Source: Sophora flavescens (Eukaryota > Streptophyta > Magnoliopsida > Fabales > Fabaceae). Taken from it: a stretch of DNA of 64,000 bases. The stretch spans positions 236,622,586 to 236,686,585 of the forward strand of contig CM061064.1 in NCBI GenBank assembly GCA_030762895.1. Reading direction: 5' to 3'. A program made the translations under genes and the position numbers. Shown here piece by piece: positions 9,691 through 21,030 of this stretch (positions within the stretch are counted from its first letter, which is position 1; each line of letters begins with the position of its first letter). Under the pieces are notes generated by a model. That model made no database searches and had not been told where the DNA came from. It saw nothing but the letters and a program-made list of their open reading frames with translations.

Positions 9691-11161
9691 CATGGCTTAA
9701 GGTTAATACAACAATTAACCTCTTCAAATGGATTGACTATATCAACCGAGGGATGCTGAGCCACGAAATCGACTATAGCTTGGCCTTTCATAGCCTTTAA
9801 TGGTACGTATGTCAATGCATATGCACTTAACTTAATGACCCACTTCATCAATCTACCTTGTAAGACAGGCCTATTAAGTAAATATTTAACAATATCAATC
9901 TTGCACAAAACTAAGACTTCTTTGGGTAATAAATAATATTCAAGTTTTGTACAAGCATGGAACAAAGATAGACACATTTTTTCAATAGGAGTATATCTAG
10001 ACTTAGCCGAATTTAGCAATCGGCTAACATAATGGACAACTCTCTCAGTACCATCATCAGCCTCCTGTAGCAACAGGTAGTCGATTGATCCTTCTGCGGC
10101 CGATATGTATAACTTCTGGGGTCTTCCTGGCACGGGTGGCATCAAAACAGGAGGGTTTTCCAAGGCTAGTTTGATTTGTTCGACGCATCTTGGTGATCCG
10201 ATTCCCACGCAAATTCCTCAACATTTTCCAGTCTAAGAAATGGAGAAAATGCCTTCATCTTCCCAATCGAGTTAGCTATGAATCTTCTTAGAAAATTGAT
10301 CTTCCCTATGAGTCTTTGTAGTTCTCTCTTGTTTCTGGGAGGTAATGCTTCCAACACTGCCTTTGCTTTGTTCTTATCTATCTCAATGCCATGCTGATGT
10401 ACCAAGAACCCTAAGAAATTATTAGCCGAGACTCCAAAGGAACACTTTTCTTGGTTCATCTTCAGACCATGGAATCTCATCCTCTAGAATGCCATTTCCA
10501 AATCATGCAGGTGTGCTTCAAAATATGTAGACTTAATCATTACATCATCGATGTACACCTCCATGTTTTGTCCAAATAAATCGTGAAAGATGGCATTCAT
10601 AGCTCTCTGATAAGTAGCCCCAGCATTCTTCAATCCAAACAGCATAACCACCCACTCGAATATCCCAATTGACCCCGGGCATCTGAAAGCAGTCTTATGG
10701 ACGTCCTCCTTGACTATAAAAATCTGATTATAGCCCGAGTGTCCATCCATTACTATAAGAATCCCATTGCTTGCCACATCATCGACTAACATATATGCTA
10801 TGGGCATGACATATTCATCCTTAGGGGTCGCCAAGTTTAAATTCCGGTAATCAGTGCAAATTCTCAATTTGCCATTCTTTTTGAACACCAGAACAATGTT
10901 GGAGAGCCATTCAGTGTACCTAATAGTCCGAATAAACCCAGCTTTGAGTAATCTTTCCATTTCTGCCTTAATTTTGGGAAACAAATCTGGATTAAATCTC
11001 CGAGATGGTTGTTTATATGGCTTGAAACCTTCCTTGATCGGTAGCCGATGCTCCACTAACTGCCTAGACAATCCAGGCATCTTACTATAATCCCATGCTA
11101 GACAATATTTGTACCACTTGATGAGATCGAGCAACCTAATCCTATCAGATTCGGCTAACAA
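9691..11161 (-). pseudogene. Tat reverse transcriptase and RNase H
   Basis: RT copies element RNA to DNA. Motifs in order: FIRTIRYTEWLSNIVLVFKK, LRICTDYRNLN, VMDGHSGYNQI, VVMLFGLKNAGATYQRAM, and the YIDDVMI active site with both Asp residues. The connection and RNase H follow (FLGFLVHQHGIEID, then HYVSRLLNSAKSRYTPIEK). A stop lies at about 10481-10483 and a frame change at about 10170-10200, so no full protein can be made. The style is typical of Tat/Ogre elements. Confidence 0.9.
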
Positions 11162-11185
11162 ACCACTGACCTTAGTCGTTCTTGG

Positions 11186-11666
11186 CTAGTCATCCGAACC
11201 CAAGTTTACTGTTATCATTGGATCTTGTGCTTCGAACGTTGGCAACTTCTTATGAATTGAGGGTGGTATGTCTTCATCATTATGATTCTGACCCCTAGTT
11301 TCTTCCTGCAACCCATTCTGCATCTCCCCCTGGTCTGACCCTGTCTCAATGATTTTACTCTCAGCCGTAAACATGGTCAGTCGTTGGAGAAGATTTTTGA
11401 TGACTTGAGGCTTATTGATCATTAAAAATGTCTTAAGGTCGTGGTTCGGCCGACATTTTCACTTCAAAACCCTTTGCGATCAAGTCACATGATTCCCAAG
11501 CCCCTTCTTCATAATCCTCATGTATCATGATAGAATCCATATGAGGTAAATATAATAAGGCCTCCGTCGCTCTTACCTCTGCTGTAAAAGAATTCCTGTC
11601 TGCCAAAACTACATCTGCCTTTCCATCATTCCACATAATCAGTTGTTGATGCAGAGTCGAAGGCAC
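11186..11666 (-). pseudogene. Tat protease-RT linker
   Basis: Two open stretches (11433-11666 and 11186-11422) in different frames encode an acidic region between protease and RT. Tat elements usually have such a spacer. No domain is recognised. Confidence 0.5.
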
Positions 11667-11776
11667 ACACCTACTTGAATGGATCTAGTCTCTACCCAAT
11701 AATATTGAATAAGTAATCTTGGCATCCACCACAAAGAAGGCAGAATTGATAGTTTTTGACCCTACTGTAACATCGG

Positions 11777-12525
11777 CTACCAGACTCCCAAGGCAGTCGT
11801 TGTCTCACCAGTAAAGTTGGTCATCTTCACGTTAGTCGAGACAAGATCTTCTTTAGTCTTTCCCAGTTTCCGTAAAGTAGTAACAGGCATCACATTTAGT
11901 ACTGCCCCTCTAACCACAAATACTCGACTGACCTCCTTGCCATTCAACCGTGCCTTGATGTATAGGGGCTTCAAATGCTTGGATATTTCATGTGTAGGTT
12001 TGTCAAACGTCATCCCCACAGGTCTCAAAAGAGCTTCATCAGATAAAGCAGCCCACTCTACTTCATCTGCACATACATTACCCTCCAACATACTCGACTG
12101 CTTCTCATCTGCCCAAAACTCACTAGCCAAGATACTCACAACGTCCACTTCGGCTGATGGTGAATTCTCCTCTGCCAGAAGAGTATCCAGCAAGGATTCT
12201 TCAAAGAATGACATCATGCCCATTTCCTCCTTAGCCATTACATCTCCAGCATTTCCATTTTCTCCGAGATGGCTGTCACCATTTTCTAACTCAGGGCTTT
12301 GCATAAAGTTAACCTTTTCTCCTCTGTGCCACGACCTTGTTCAACATGTTCATCTTGCATAGTGAATTGCTGAACCTCCATTTCCCCGCTTCCTATCTCC
12401 CCTTCCTTCAAGTCTTGTGTTGGTAACTCCTCAATTTGGGAAAAGCAAAAAGCTTTTTCCCAAGCCCTGTCAACTTCATCAGACGGAATTTCACTTTTGT
12501 CCTTGTCCTTGGCCTCGGCTATCAT
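11777..12525 (-). pseudogene. Tat aspartic protease and preceding linker
   Basis: Gypsy protease cuts Gag-Pol. The segment around 12000-11800 reads HLKPLYIKARLNGKEVSRVFVV and then RGAVLNVMP. In the family this loop normally carries the catalytic Asp (D-x-G-A/S); here Arg stands in the place expected for it. The preceding acidic region (12525-12100) has no domain. A frame change joins 12286-12525 to 11777-12304. Inactive as a protease by this reading. Confidence 0.65.
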
Positions 12526-12780
12526 TTACAATCATTTTCATTGTTTGCACAGACTTCCTTCAATGATGCCTTTTCTTTTGGGTGTGTGTCAACTGATGAG
12601 GTACTGGATTGACAAGCTTATTCATAGGGACATGCTTGTTTACTTCCCATTTTCCTTCCTCTACCTTAGTCGAAGGTCTGAGCATCCTCTGGGGCTTCAT
12701 GTCTTCCTTGTTTCTAACGACGGCATTCCTCCCCTCGTATTGACTTCAGCTACATATCGTTTACCCTGTGGAATTGGGCT

Positions 12781-13110
12781 CTAATCAATCATTGGCAATC
12801 TTATTCTATCATCCGACGTGCTTATATTAGCCGTTCTGACCCCTGACCTATGTTGGTGACTTCTCTGGGGTTGTATAGTGTGAATTTCGAACAGTTTTCT
12901 CAAGCCTTCCACACTACCTTTCCCTTTTGGCGGTACCAATCTACTAAACACACTAGACCTTTGAGGTTTTACATTCCCTGATAACTTCTGAGGCACCGAT
13001 TTCTTCATGGCTGTCATATTAGGAGTTCCTAGTCTTTCAAACACACTCGGCTTCTGATTGCCTCTGTTGTCTTCGGCTGGATCTCGTTCACCCCCCCGTG
13101 TTTTAACCAT
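12781..13110 (-). pseudogene. Tat gag-protease spacer with SVFxRL repeats
   Basis: The product contains SVFERLG and SVFSRLV, a short repeated motif commonly seen between Gag and protease in Tat elements. It begins MVKTRGGERDPAEDNRG. It is basic and probably unstructured. Confidence 0.55.
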
Positions 13111-13119
13111 GTTCTTTAC

Positions 13120-14966
13120 TCTCCATTACTGATGAATCAGCTGTTTCCATTTCTTGTATGGTGAGCCAGATCCCCAAGAAAAGGAGACCATGCCAATGAC
13201 AATATTAGGAAATGGATCTACATACACACCCATTTCAGCAACCGTTTTGTCAGACAACTTAAACCTGCTGTCTTTTACGGCCTTTTGGATAGCCTTTCTT
13301 AAAACTACACAGTTTACCGTAGCATGGCTGTAGGAATTATGCCATTTACAGTATTTCTTACCCTTTAATTCATCAGTCGATGGAATCTTATGGTCCTCGG
13401 CTAAACGAATTTGTTTGTCCTTGAGTAAGTAGTCGAATATCTGGTCAACTTTTGATATATCAAAAGAATACTCTGTCTTCTGTTATGGAGTATCTACCTC
13501 TTTGCCTTAAGCAGCTATTAAAGCAGGACAAGAATATGGCTTCCCTCTGAGGATCTCGGTTGCCATAATGTCAGCCGTGGAATCGGCTGGTAGTTCCATT
13601 ATGTCATCCGAGCTTTCTGTATCAGCAATGGATATCAAGTGAGTTCCCCTATTCCTGTTGGACCTCCTCTGATCCTTTTCAATAATGAACTATTCCACCT
13701 GGGTTGCTACGAACACTAACTATACCAAGTCTACGAACCGTTGAGCCACCAACTTCTCTCTCAACTATATATGCATATTGCTTATGGCCATGGAAGCATA
13801 CTCAGTTTCTAGGAATTGTATACTGCAACGGCTTCCCAGTTTCCAGAGCCTTTCAATGAATTCTACGACTGGTTCATCAACTTTTTGTTTTAAATTCATT
13901 ACATCAGTCGTGGTCACTTCTGGCTGAGGTCTGAAGAACCTATCGTGGAAACATCTTTCAATATCTGTTCAATTCTGGGCAGAATTGGGGGGCAAGGAAA
14001 AATACCAAGTAAAAGCAGTCCTTGTTAGGGAAAGAGGGAACAACTGCAACTTGAAATATTCATTCTGATTTACCTCCCCACATTGAGCCGTGAAACAACC
14101 AATATGCTTCATTGTCGACTTGCCATCATCACCTGAAAAGGTTGTTGAATCTGGAGTCTTGAAGCCTCTCGGCAAGGACATCATCTTGTCCACCCACTTA
14201 GGATAGGGCTTCTTATATACAGGTCTGTCTAACGACTTCAGGTGAACGCCAAAATACTTCTTAATAGTCTCAGCAATCATATTGGGATCGATTAGCTGAG
14301 GTCCCAGAGGCCTGCCATCGGCCGCCACTCCTTGTGGGGTTTCCCTTTCGCGACTGGCTGCCCGAAAGATATCGACGCCCCCTGGTAAGGATTTTGATAG
14401 CTGTATTCAGGTGTGAACGGATTCCTGGCAGGATTACCCATATGAGGTGGATTGTTAGTCCATTGCTGCTCATTCGTGTACCCTTACGGAATCTGATATT
14501 GCATCCCTTGGATAGCCGAGTAAGTACTAGTGTGAGGTGGAAAATAATTCCATACCTGCTCACCCGAATGCTCCCCTGGTGTCTTGCACAAAATTCCTTA
14601 CTGAGGAATCGAACCCAAATGACCATAAGGAGGTTGTTCTGGCACAATCTGATCGAACGGAAAACCAGTCGAGGAAGGTGGAACATAATTTCATGGCTGA
14701 TGCCATACATAGTTCCCAAATGGCCTAGTCTGTGTTACTCCATAGCCCATGGCTTGACAGACGGTTTGACCTGGTGTGGCTACCTGAAAACGGGTTCCAT
14801 GAGCCGAAGCACTTGGTTCCAGGTGAGGTATTCCCAACGTTCCAACAGTCCCTGGTGACCTCATAGCCATTGATACATGTCCATGTTGTAGATTAGAATG
14901 GAAATCATCATGTCCCATAGATAATGTCATGGAATTAACAGTAGGCATTGTCATGATAGAATATAA
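13120..14966 (-). pseudogene. Tat gag, central and C-terminal part
   Basis: Gag forms the particle that packages element RNA. The core block reads HLKSLDRPVYKKPYPKWVD, LPRGFKTPDSTTFSGDDG and FKLQLFPLSLTRTAFTWY (about 14250-14000), the usual Tat Gag retrotrans_gag pattern. A zinc-finger-like CKWHNSYSHATVNC stretch lies at about 13370-13325. Stops and shifts break it repeatedly. Its N-terminal part is displaced to the right by the MITE at 14967. Confidence 0.8.
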
Positions 14967-15802
14967 GGGCTTGTTTGGTGGTTAGCATAGGACAGGGGAG
15001 GATGGGATAAGAGAACCTGATAGGAGGATGATAGGATAAGAGCATGATAAACTGTTATTCTATCCGACATTTGGTGCCCATCAGATAACCAACTAAACAA
15101 CATTATAATTTAAGTATGAATTTTAAAATTTTCGTTTTTATTCTAAATGTTTTCATCCTTTATTAGATTTTAGTTTTTTTTTTATAATTTTCATTATTTA
15201 AAATTATATAAAAATAAAAAATCATCCTTGTGATAAAATTACATATAATTTTTTTAATATTTTCTAACTAAAATTAATTTTGTATATTTTTAAATATTCA
15301 TTTTTTTATTTTTACTTTACATATAGTTAAATTATAAGAATAAATTTATATTTTATATTTTTTTAAAATAATATAAAATAACAAAATTAGTATTGTGATA
15401 AAATAAAAATAAATTTTAAAATTACTTATTAATATTTTTATTATTTTAAATATTTTATATTTTATTATACCTTTTTTTTGGTAATCATGTTAAATTTTAT
15501 TATACTTTAAATTATTATTTTATTATGCTTTAATTATTTTATATATTATATATTTTAATATTTTATTATACTTTAAATCACCGTATCCTACTTGTTACCG
15601 AATAAAAAAATCATGTTATCCTATCCTGTTGATTTCTAACCCAGCACTCCCCTTAGGATAAAATTTTAACTAGATGTACATGATATAATAAGTGATAGGA
15701 TTGACTTATCATGTCCTGCTGGCTCACCAAACAACAATTTCAGATAGGATATGATAGCTTATCCCTATCCTGTCTCTCTTATCCTGACCACCAAACGGGC
15801 CC
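14967..15802. mobile_element. PIF/Harbinger-type MITE inserted in Tat gag
   Basis: 836 bp with terminal inverted repeats starting GGGC(T/C)(T/C)GTTTGGTGGT and extending imperfectly inward (GGATAAGAGA..). It is flanked by TAA at 14964-14966 and 15803-15805. A 3-bp TAA/TTA duplication and GGGCC-type ends fit PIF/Harbinger (Tourist-like) elements. The inside is very AT-rich and has no transposase. Confidence 0.85.
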
Positions 15803-16287
15803 TAAAGGGAGGGGAGATGGTACCTGCTGCACTACATTCGACTGCACCATACTCATGGTCCTATATGAACTTGTGGAATACCATACCCTGCGTATCCCCC
15901 TGATGGTGGATTCATCTGTGGAGGGTTCAGCTGCCCTGGATTAACCGAGGTAGCCGAGCCATGGGCAGATTTGAGGCCAAGCTTTGTCATTTGGATCTCA
16001 TTCCTCACCATGGGCTGGACGATCTCAGCCAGCTGTTTTAACATTTGGAGCATAAGCTCATTGAGTCCAGAACCGATCTGCTCCTTGATAATCGTGGTAG
16101 TTACCACCATAGACTGATTTGGACCAGCCACTTCTGCCCTTGATGATGTCCCTGCTTTGTGGCTAACAGGTGTGCCACTTAACAAGGGAGTGCTGGGTGA
16201 TGATTGGAAGGATGCTGGCATCCCTAAAGTAGGTTGCACTTCCGTTGGTTTCCTAGCTCCATTCTTCTATTTTGGCTGTGGCTCCAT
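15803..16287 (-). pseudogene. Tat gag, N-terminal part
   Basis: An ATG at 16287-16285 begins a frame (MEPQPK..) that meets a TAG after six codons and then runs on to the MITE. It encodes a Pro/Ser/Thr-rich stretch and a helix-prone segment (GSGLNELMLQMLKQLAEIV). This is usual for the start of Tat Gag. The MITE cuts it. Confidence 0.6.
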
Positions 16288-16377
16288 GCTGTTCAGTTGT
16301 TTCCCAGAACGCAAGTGCATGCGCCAATTGAAATCTTGATTGGGATAGGTAAACTTCCTAATATGTTCACCTTCACC

Positions 16378-16400
16378 GGTCCCACCGGGCATCCCAAAAT
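16378..16400 (-). promoter_or_regulatory. Putative primer-binding site of the Tat element
   Basis: Directly inside the 5' LTR, the element strand reads ATTTTGGGATGCCCGGTGG. Position and the TGG start fit a tRNA primer site. I could not assign the tRNA. Confidence 0.45.
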
Positions 16401-16912
16401 TGTTATATGGTGAAGTAAAATTAGTCATGACCTCGACTAACTTCTAATAACAATGATTCCCTTATCAGTCGATGACGTTAGAAAGGGAATTCTGCCTCCT
16501 AACTTGTGGGTTACTAAACTACTCCCTATATTTTAGGCACATCTTCAATGATCATCCGTCATTAACCGTCTGAGCTCGTTATCTTCACTCTTCAACGTCT
16601 CTTTGCTTCTTAAAATCAAGCTAAACAGCTTGTAAACCGTTTCCCCTTATCTCGGAAGGTTGTTAGCACGTGCAATGGCTATGATACTCAATGCTCCTAT
16701 TTGATTTATTTGGCTATCACCTCCACTTTGAATATCAACGGATCACTCGAGAGTATTATCCTTCAGCTCGTATCATTGACTTAGTCGTTTCCACTTAACA
16801 ATCGTTCCTTATCAGCTACCAATATCATCTTCGACTGGCTTCCGACTCGGCTACTCTCCAAAGGCTAGTTTATTAACGGCTAAGTCAGCTTACGTTAACT
16901 TAGGTGATAACA
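16401..16912 (-). repeat. 5' LTR of the Tat element (with internal deletion)
   Basis: 512 bp, TGTTAT..ATAACA. It matches 2078-2846 but lacks about 250 bp just after the ACTACTCC stretch near 16520. The missing part contains the T/A-rich region most likely to hold the promoter. Confidence 0.85.
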
Positions 16913-17064
16913 TGTACTTTATATCTATATAGTTTAATTTATACTATTTTATTTTAATTTTTACGTACCTAGTTATAATTTTTACGTACCTAGTTATGAT
17001 TCCCAAACCTTAAATTTTCAAAACTGGAGGCTTTCCTTCTCTATCAGCTTTGCGAACTCTCTTC

Positions 17065-17072
17065 TATATAAA
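17065..17072 (+). promoter_or_regulatory. TATA box of the kiwellin-like gene
   Basis: TATATAAA, 75 bp upstream of the ATG at 17147, followed by an A/C-rich leader. The spacing is normal for a plant gene. Confidence 0.5.
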
Positions 17073-17146
17073 CACATGCTAGCCATGTGCCATAGTCACA
17101 AAACCAAAAATACATAAAATAACTAGCTACATTATCCAAATTCTCA

Positions 17147-17390
17147 ATGGCTATCATGACAACTCTTGTGTTTCTAGCTTTTCTTTGCCTTGTGCACCTT
17201 CCATCCCTTTCAAACGCTCTCTCATCCTGCAACGGACCATGCAACTCTCTCAACGATTGCAAATGGCCAACTCATTTGCATACGACAAATGCAATGACGA
17301 TCCTGACGTCGGCACCCACATTTGTCGACGAAGTGGCGGTGGAGGCGGCGGCGGCGGCGGCGGCGGAGGGGGCAGTTGCCCGCGCACTGT
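17147..17390 (+). pseudogene. Kissper/kiwellin-like secreted Cys-rich peptide, broken
   Basis: Kiwellins are secreted plant proteins; some bind fungal effectors, and kissper is their N-terminal Cys-rich module. Residues 1-25 form a signal peptide (MAIMTTLVFLAFLCLVH..), followed by LSSCNGPCNSLNDC. The next kissper blocks appear in other frames: GQLICI, then KCNDDPDVGTHICRR. Two small indels (about 17262 and 17290) are needed to pass from one to the next. A run of 13 Gly follows, then SCPR. The rest of kiwellin (a barwin-like domain) is missing, because chromovirus LTR sequence starts at about 17388. The start is chosen by the signal peptide and the TATA spacing. This is the only host-gene remnant seen. 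The frameshifts could in principle be assembly errors. Confidence 0.7.
17330..17372 (+). repeat. GGC/GGT/GGA trinucleotide run (poly-Gly)
   Basis: A nearly pure GGN run inside the kiwellin-like gene, reading as 13 Gly in one frame. Its length is prone to slippage and to assembly error. Confidence 0.8.
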
Positions 17391-19906
17391 AGCAGTCTGT
17401 TTTTAATTTCGATGTATTACCGATAAAAATATATTTAATTATATTTTTATTAGAGACCAAGAAAATGATTTTGGATAAAACAAAATCATATTCATACTTT
17501 ATATTATAGTAGAGCGTTACGATGAAATTTTGGGTTTGAAACTCATACGGAAACCGATCTGCGTTTTTACTGACTGTATAATTTTATACCGGTAGAAAAC
17601 CCTAATTTGATCCGAAACTGAAAATTTGTAGATTTTTTTTTATATTATGTCCGGGAGGAATTCTACTTTCCAAATTTCTTATCATAAATAAAATATTATG
17701 TTTATTCGGACGAATTTTGGTAAGAGTTCGGACGGAAAACAGTCCGAGTTTTCACTGACAGTAAGATTTTAATGATCATAAAACCTAATTTTGACTCGTG
17801 AACGAAATGGTTTATGTTTAAATCATATTTCCAACTAGTTTGATTATTTTGAAAATTTTCAATCGAAAACGAAATATTTTGTTTTTATACAGGCGTAAAA
17901 CCCTAATCGGGGAACCGACGGAATCGGAAACGGAACTGCAGAGATATAACCGGACATTGGAGAATCTGAGTCATGGGATGACTCACCAAGTATTTTTGAT
18001 GCAATTGATGATAGGAATCATGAGTTTTTAGGCGAAATGACTAAAATGCCCTTAATCTTAGCCTAACCTATCCTAGTTAAGTTTTAACCATGGTTAAGGC
18101 AAGTCGGGCCCAATTTGGCTTCTTCCTCCTCATTTGTGGTCCAAAATCAGCCTCACCTCCCTTCACTCTCAACCATATATTTTAACCTAATCATGATTAC
18201 TATTAACTATAGTTAGGTTATTATAACCATAGTTAAGTTATTATATTATTTTCTAAACTTAACCTATGTCAAATAACTTAACCTTGGTTCATTTTAACAT
18301 TAACCCCCCCCCCCCCCACCCCACCCACCACACACTTGGACATTTCATTTTCTTTCCTAAGTCATTTTGCTCACAAAACACAAAGAACATCATAGTGTTC
18401 TTGCTAAGTTCATCATAATTCTTCATTTCTTCTTCAAGTTCCTCATCAAACTTCTTCATTCTAGGGTGAGGAAACTATCCTAACCATCTTAGCTTTATTT
18501 ATCATGCATCAAATCTTCATTTCCATCAACTTTTCACAAATCTCCATTTCTAGATCTAGAATTTCAAATAATTCTAGAAAATTTTAGAAAAAATATTTTA
18601 ATGTGAAACCAATTTCTATGATCTTGATATGTCTTCTACTTTCATCATCTAGGAGCATGTAAGCAAAATAATTTTCCTCCCTATTTATCTAGTCAAAGCC
18701 GAACCTATGTGGTTTTAGGCAAATGAAGTTTTTTTCAATTTTTAAAATATGACACTTGATTTTAACTCTCTAATACCTATAGTAGTTAGATCTAGAAGCT
18801 TGAAATCAAAAGAAATTCATAACCCTATTTTCTAGTCTTGACCGAATTGGTGTCATGTTGACAAAATAAGTTTTCTTCAATCTTTAACTAGATCATGATT
18901 TATATGAACTATCTAAGGTGTGTAGGTTCTATATCCAAGAGCATGTGAGCAAAAAGAATTTTTTAGTCAATTTTACTATGTATGACCGAAAGCCTAACCC
19001 TAGAGGTTAGAAGATTTTGTTTCATATTTTTGAATTGTAACACTTGTTTTATGTTAGATAATACTCTAGTAACTAGGATCCATAAAAGATGAAATTGAGA
19101 AAATGATCCTAGCCCTATTTTGAATGGAATGGCCGAACCTAGCATAATTAGACACAGATGAGTTTTTTTTTTGATTAACTTGTTTTATCATTGATTTGGT
19201 TGAAGGTGGATTTGGTAACTTGTGGCGTGATAACGAGGAGCTTCGACTTCTTGTTTTCGGTGTTAATTTAGGTGGGAGAAGAACCATTCCATCGTCGCAA
19301 TGGATAAGTAGTATATAATTTATAATAATAGTGTAGGGCGACCTAAACCCTACTAGTGGTCGAGGAATCGACAATACCAAAATCACATTGGAAACTTTAC
19401 CGCAATACCAATGCTGATTTGGGAATTGTAGGTCTATCGCCTTAGGTTAATTTTATAATATTTGAGGATGTTTGAATTGTTTATTATTGACTATTTGTGA
19501 TACGCTGGTTGAGGTATTCTACTGCATGTGATATTTTATTTTGATGTTTGAATATTTTATTGATTATTGTGTTCGGCATGATCTATCTGGTTTGATAAAT
19601 TGCTTAGTTGATTATAAGTAAAGATATATATTGCTCGGAGGTATTTTGTTTGGGTGAGAGATTGAATGTGAATTAGAGGTGCCTAGCCATTATTTTGTAG
19701 AAGTGATGTGACATAGAATGCATGTGGAGACTATGATGAAAGCTTGAGGCACTAAGTTGTTATTGATATGAGTCAGTGAGGTTTATATGTGTGCATTGTT
19801 ATTCACAACCATGTGTTGGGAATAAACGAGGTCCGAAGTTCTCGTGGGGATGTCCCAATTTAGTTTTAGATTGTGCAACTATAGTGTCATTGTTTTGCAT
19901 GAGCAA
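17388..19906 (+). repeat. Chromovirus 1 5' LTR, left portion
   Basis: The start aligns by eye to the reverse of 51948-51078 (shared CGATAAA.., AGAAAATGATTTTGG, CTGCGTTTTTACTGAC-like blocks). The first bases are altered, so the edge (TGTAGCAG) is approximate. It includes a C15 run (18303-18317). It ends at AGCAA (19902-19906), the target duplication of element B. Confidence 0.65.
18640..19140 (+). repeat. Degenerate ~140-bp tandem repeats in the chromovirus LTR
   Basis: Related phrases recur about every 140-150 bp: AGGAGCATGTAAGC (18653), AGAAGCTTGAAATC (18794), AGAGCATGTGAGC (18940), followed each time by AT-rich DNA, CCTATTTT or similar, and a GCCGAA/GACCGAA box. The same pattern is seen in reverse in the LTR of chromovirus 2 (about 43430-43800). 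Confidence 0.5.
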
Positions 19907-20028
19907 TGGTCGCGCTGTCGCGCACGCGCCAAAAAGGACGAGCAGGTTTTAAAACTGTAGTTTAGGGCGACAACTCGGATGTCGTCTCTCAAGGACTCTT
20001 AAAGTGTTATTTTTCACAAAAATCAGTT

Positions 20029-20059
<31 letters not shown>

Positions 20060-20618
20060 GTTTGGATTGGAGTGCAAATAAGAAAATAAGCAATAACAAA
20101 GCAAATGAAAACAGGGCAGTTGAAAGAGATTATCAAATAGCAAACAACGATTAATCTACTGTCTCGAATTCCCCACTATCCTTGGTTTATGTAATCCCAA
20201 GCCCTAAGCAGATACTAATCCCCTTTCAGTTGTAGCAACAACTAACAACGTAATTGCTACTACGGATGTAGGTTCCTATTCCCGAAATAACAAACGGGGT
20301 TAATCTCTCATGAACAAACGAACATGAATGAACGCACGCGAAATAACAAACGCGATTTAGTATAGAAACATAACATCACTGAAACGAATCAATACAACAC
20401 TACACACTCCTGAAATAACAAACAGAAATGTATAATGTGGTATTGAAAAGGGAAAAGCAAGTAAAATAGGGATTACAAAACCTCAAGTATATGGAATTCT
20501 CATACAGTAGATTAATCCTAGAACTTAGTTCTCCATGACAAAAACGAAAACACACAGAGAAAAATGTAAACAGAACAATGGAGAAGCAAAAAGTTTTTTC
20601 CAAACTGTTCAGAACAGC

Positions 20619-20626
20619 TATTTATA
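20619..20626 (-). promoter_or_regulatory. TATA box, element B 3' LTR
   Basis: TATTTATA on the plus strand, TATAAATA on the element strand. The matching site in the other LTR is 30061-30068. Confidence 0.65.
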
Positions 20627-20646
20627 CTAATCAGAAATTAAGTCTA

Positions 20647-21030
20647 CTCGCGAGGCGAAGCCTCTCTCGCGACGCGAATCCTGTGAACAGTCTGCAACCT
20701 TTGGTATTCTCGCGAGGCGAACACACCTTCGCGAGGCGAGGAACTGAAGAGTCTTCTTATTACGCCCGTTATGAACATCAGGGGTCAATCGTGATGCTTT
20801 CTGACTTCCAGGCTCGCGAGGCGAATGGATGCTCGCGAGGCGAGACTCTTCAACTTCAAAACTGCCACAGCCGTGACCTTCAACACGGGCAAGCCGTGAT
20901 CGTCTCTGACTTTTCAGGGTTGGGAGACTCGTGGGGCGAGATTTCCGTCGCGGGGCGAACCAGAGACCTTGCATTTTCTTGGAACAGTCAGCTTCTGGGT
21001 CGCGAGGCGAAGAGATGTTCGCGGGGCGAA
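20647..21030. repeat. TCGCGAGGCGA motif array upstream of the TATA box (B, left LTR)
   Basis: CTCGCGAGGCGA and close variants (TCGCGGGGCGA, TCGTGGGGCGA, TCGCGACGCGA) occur about ten times. The core CTCGCGAG is a palindrome. Some CACAGCCGTGA-like words are mixed in. Lying on the promoter-distal side of TATA, the array sits in U3. Confidence 0.75.

Larger units (their letters stand above)
2078..16912 (-). mobile_element. Tat-lineage Ty3/gypsy retrotransposon (decayed, with antisense PMD gene)
   Basis: It is bounded by TGTTAT..ATAACA LTRs. The flanks are GGTAC on the left and TGTAC on the right, a 5-bp target duplication with one mismatch. Reading right to left the order is 5' LTR, gag, protease, RT, RNase H, a second RNase H, integrase, then an oppositely oriented gene, then the 3' LTR. 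The second RNase H and the Gag and integrase style place it in the Tat/Ogre group, in which extra ORFs are known. Without two later insertions it would be about 12.5 kb. Stops and frameshifts throughout make it non-functional. Confidence 0.9.

Noticed and set aside
17185..17406. Separate Gly-rich peptide gene in another frame
   Set aside because: It carries the KCNDDPDVGTHIC part of the kiwellin-like gene and has no signal peptide; better read as a frameshifted part of the same gene.
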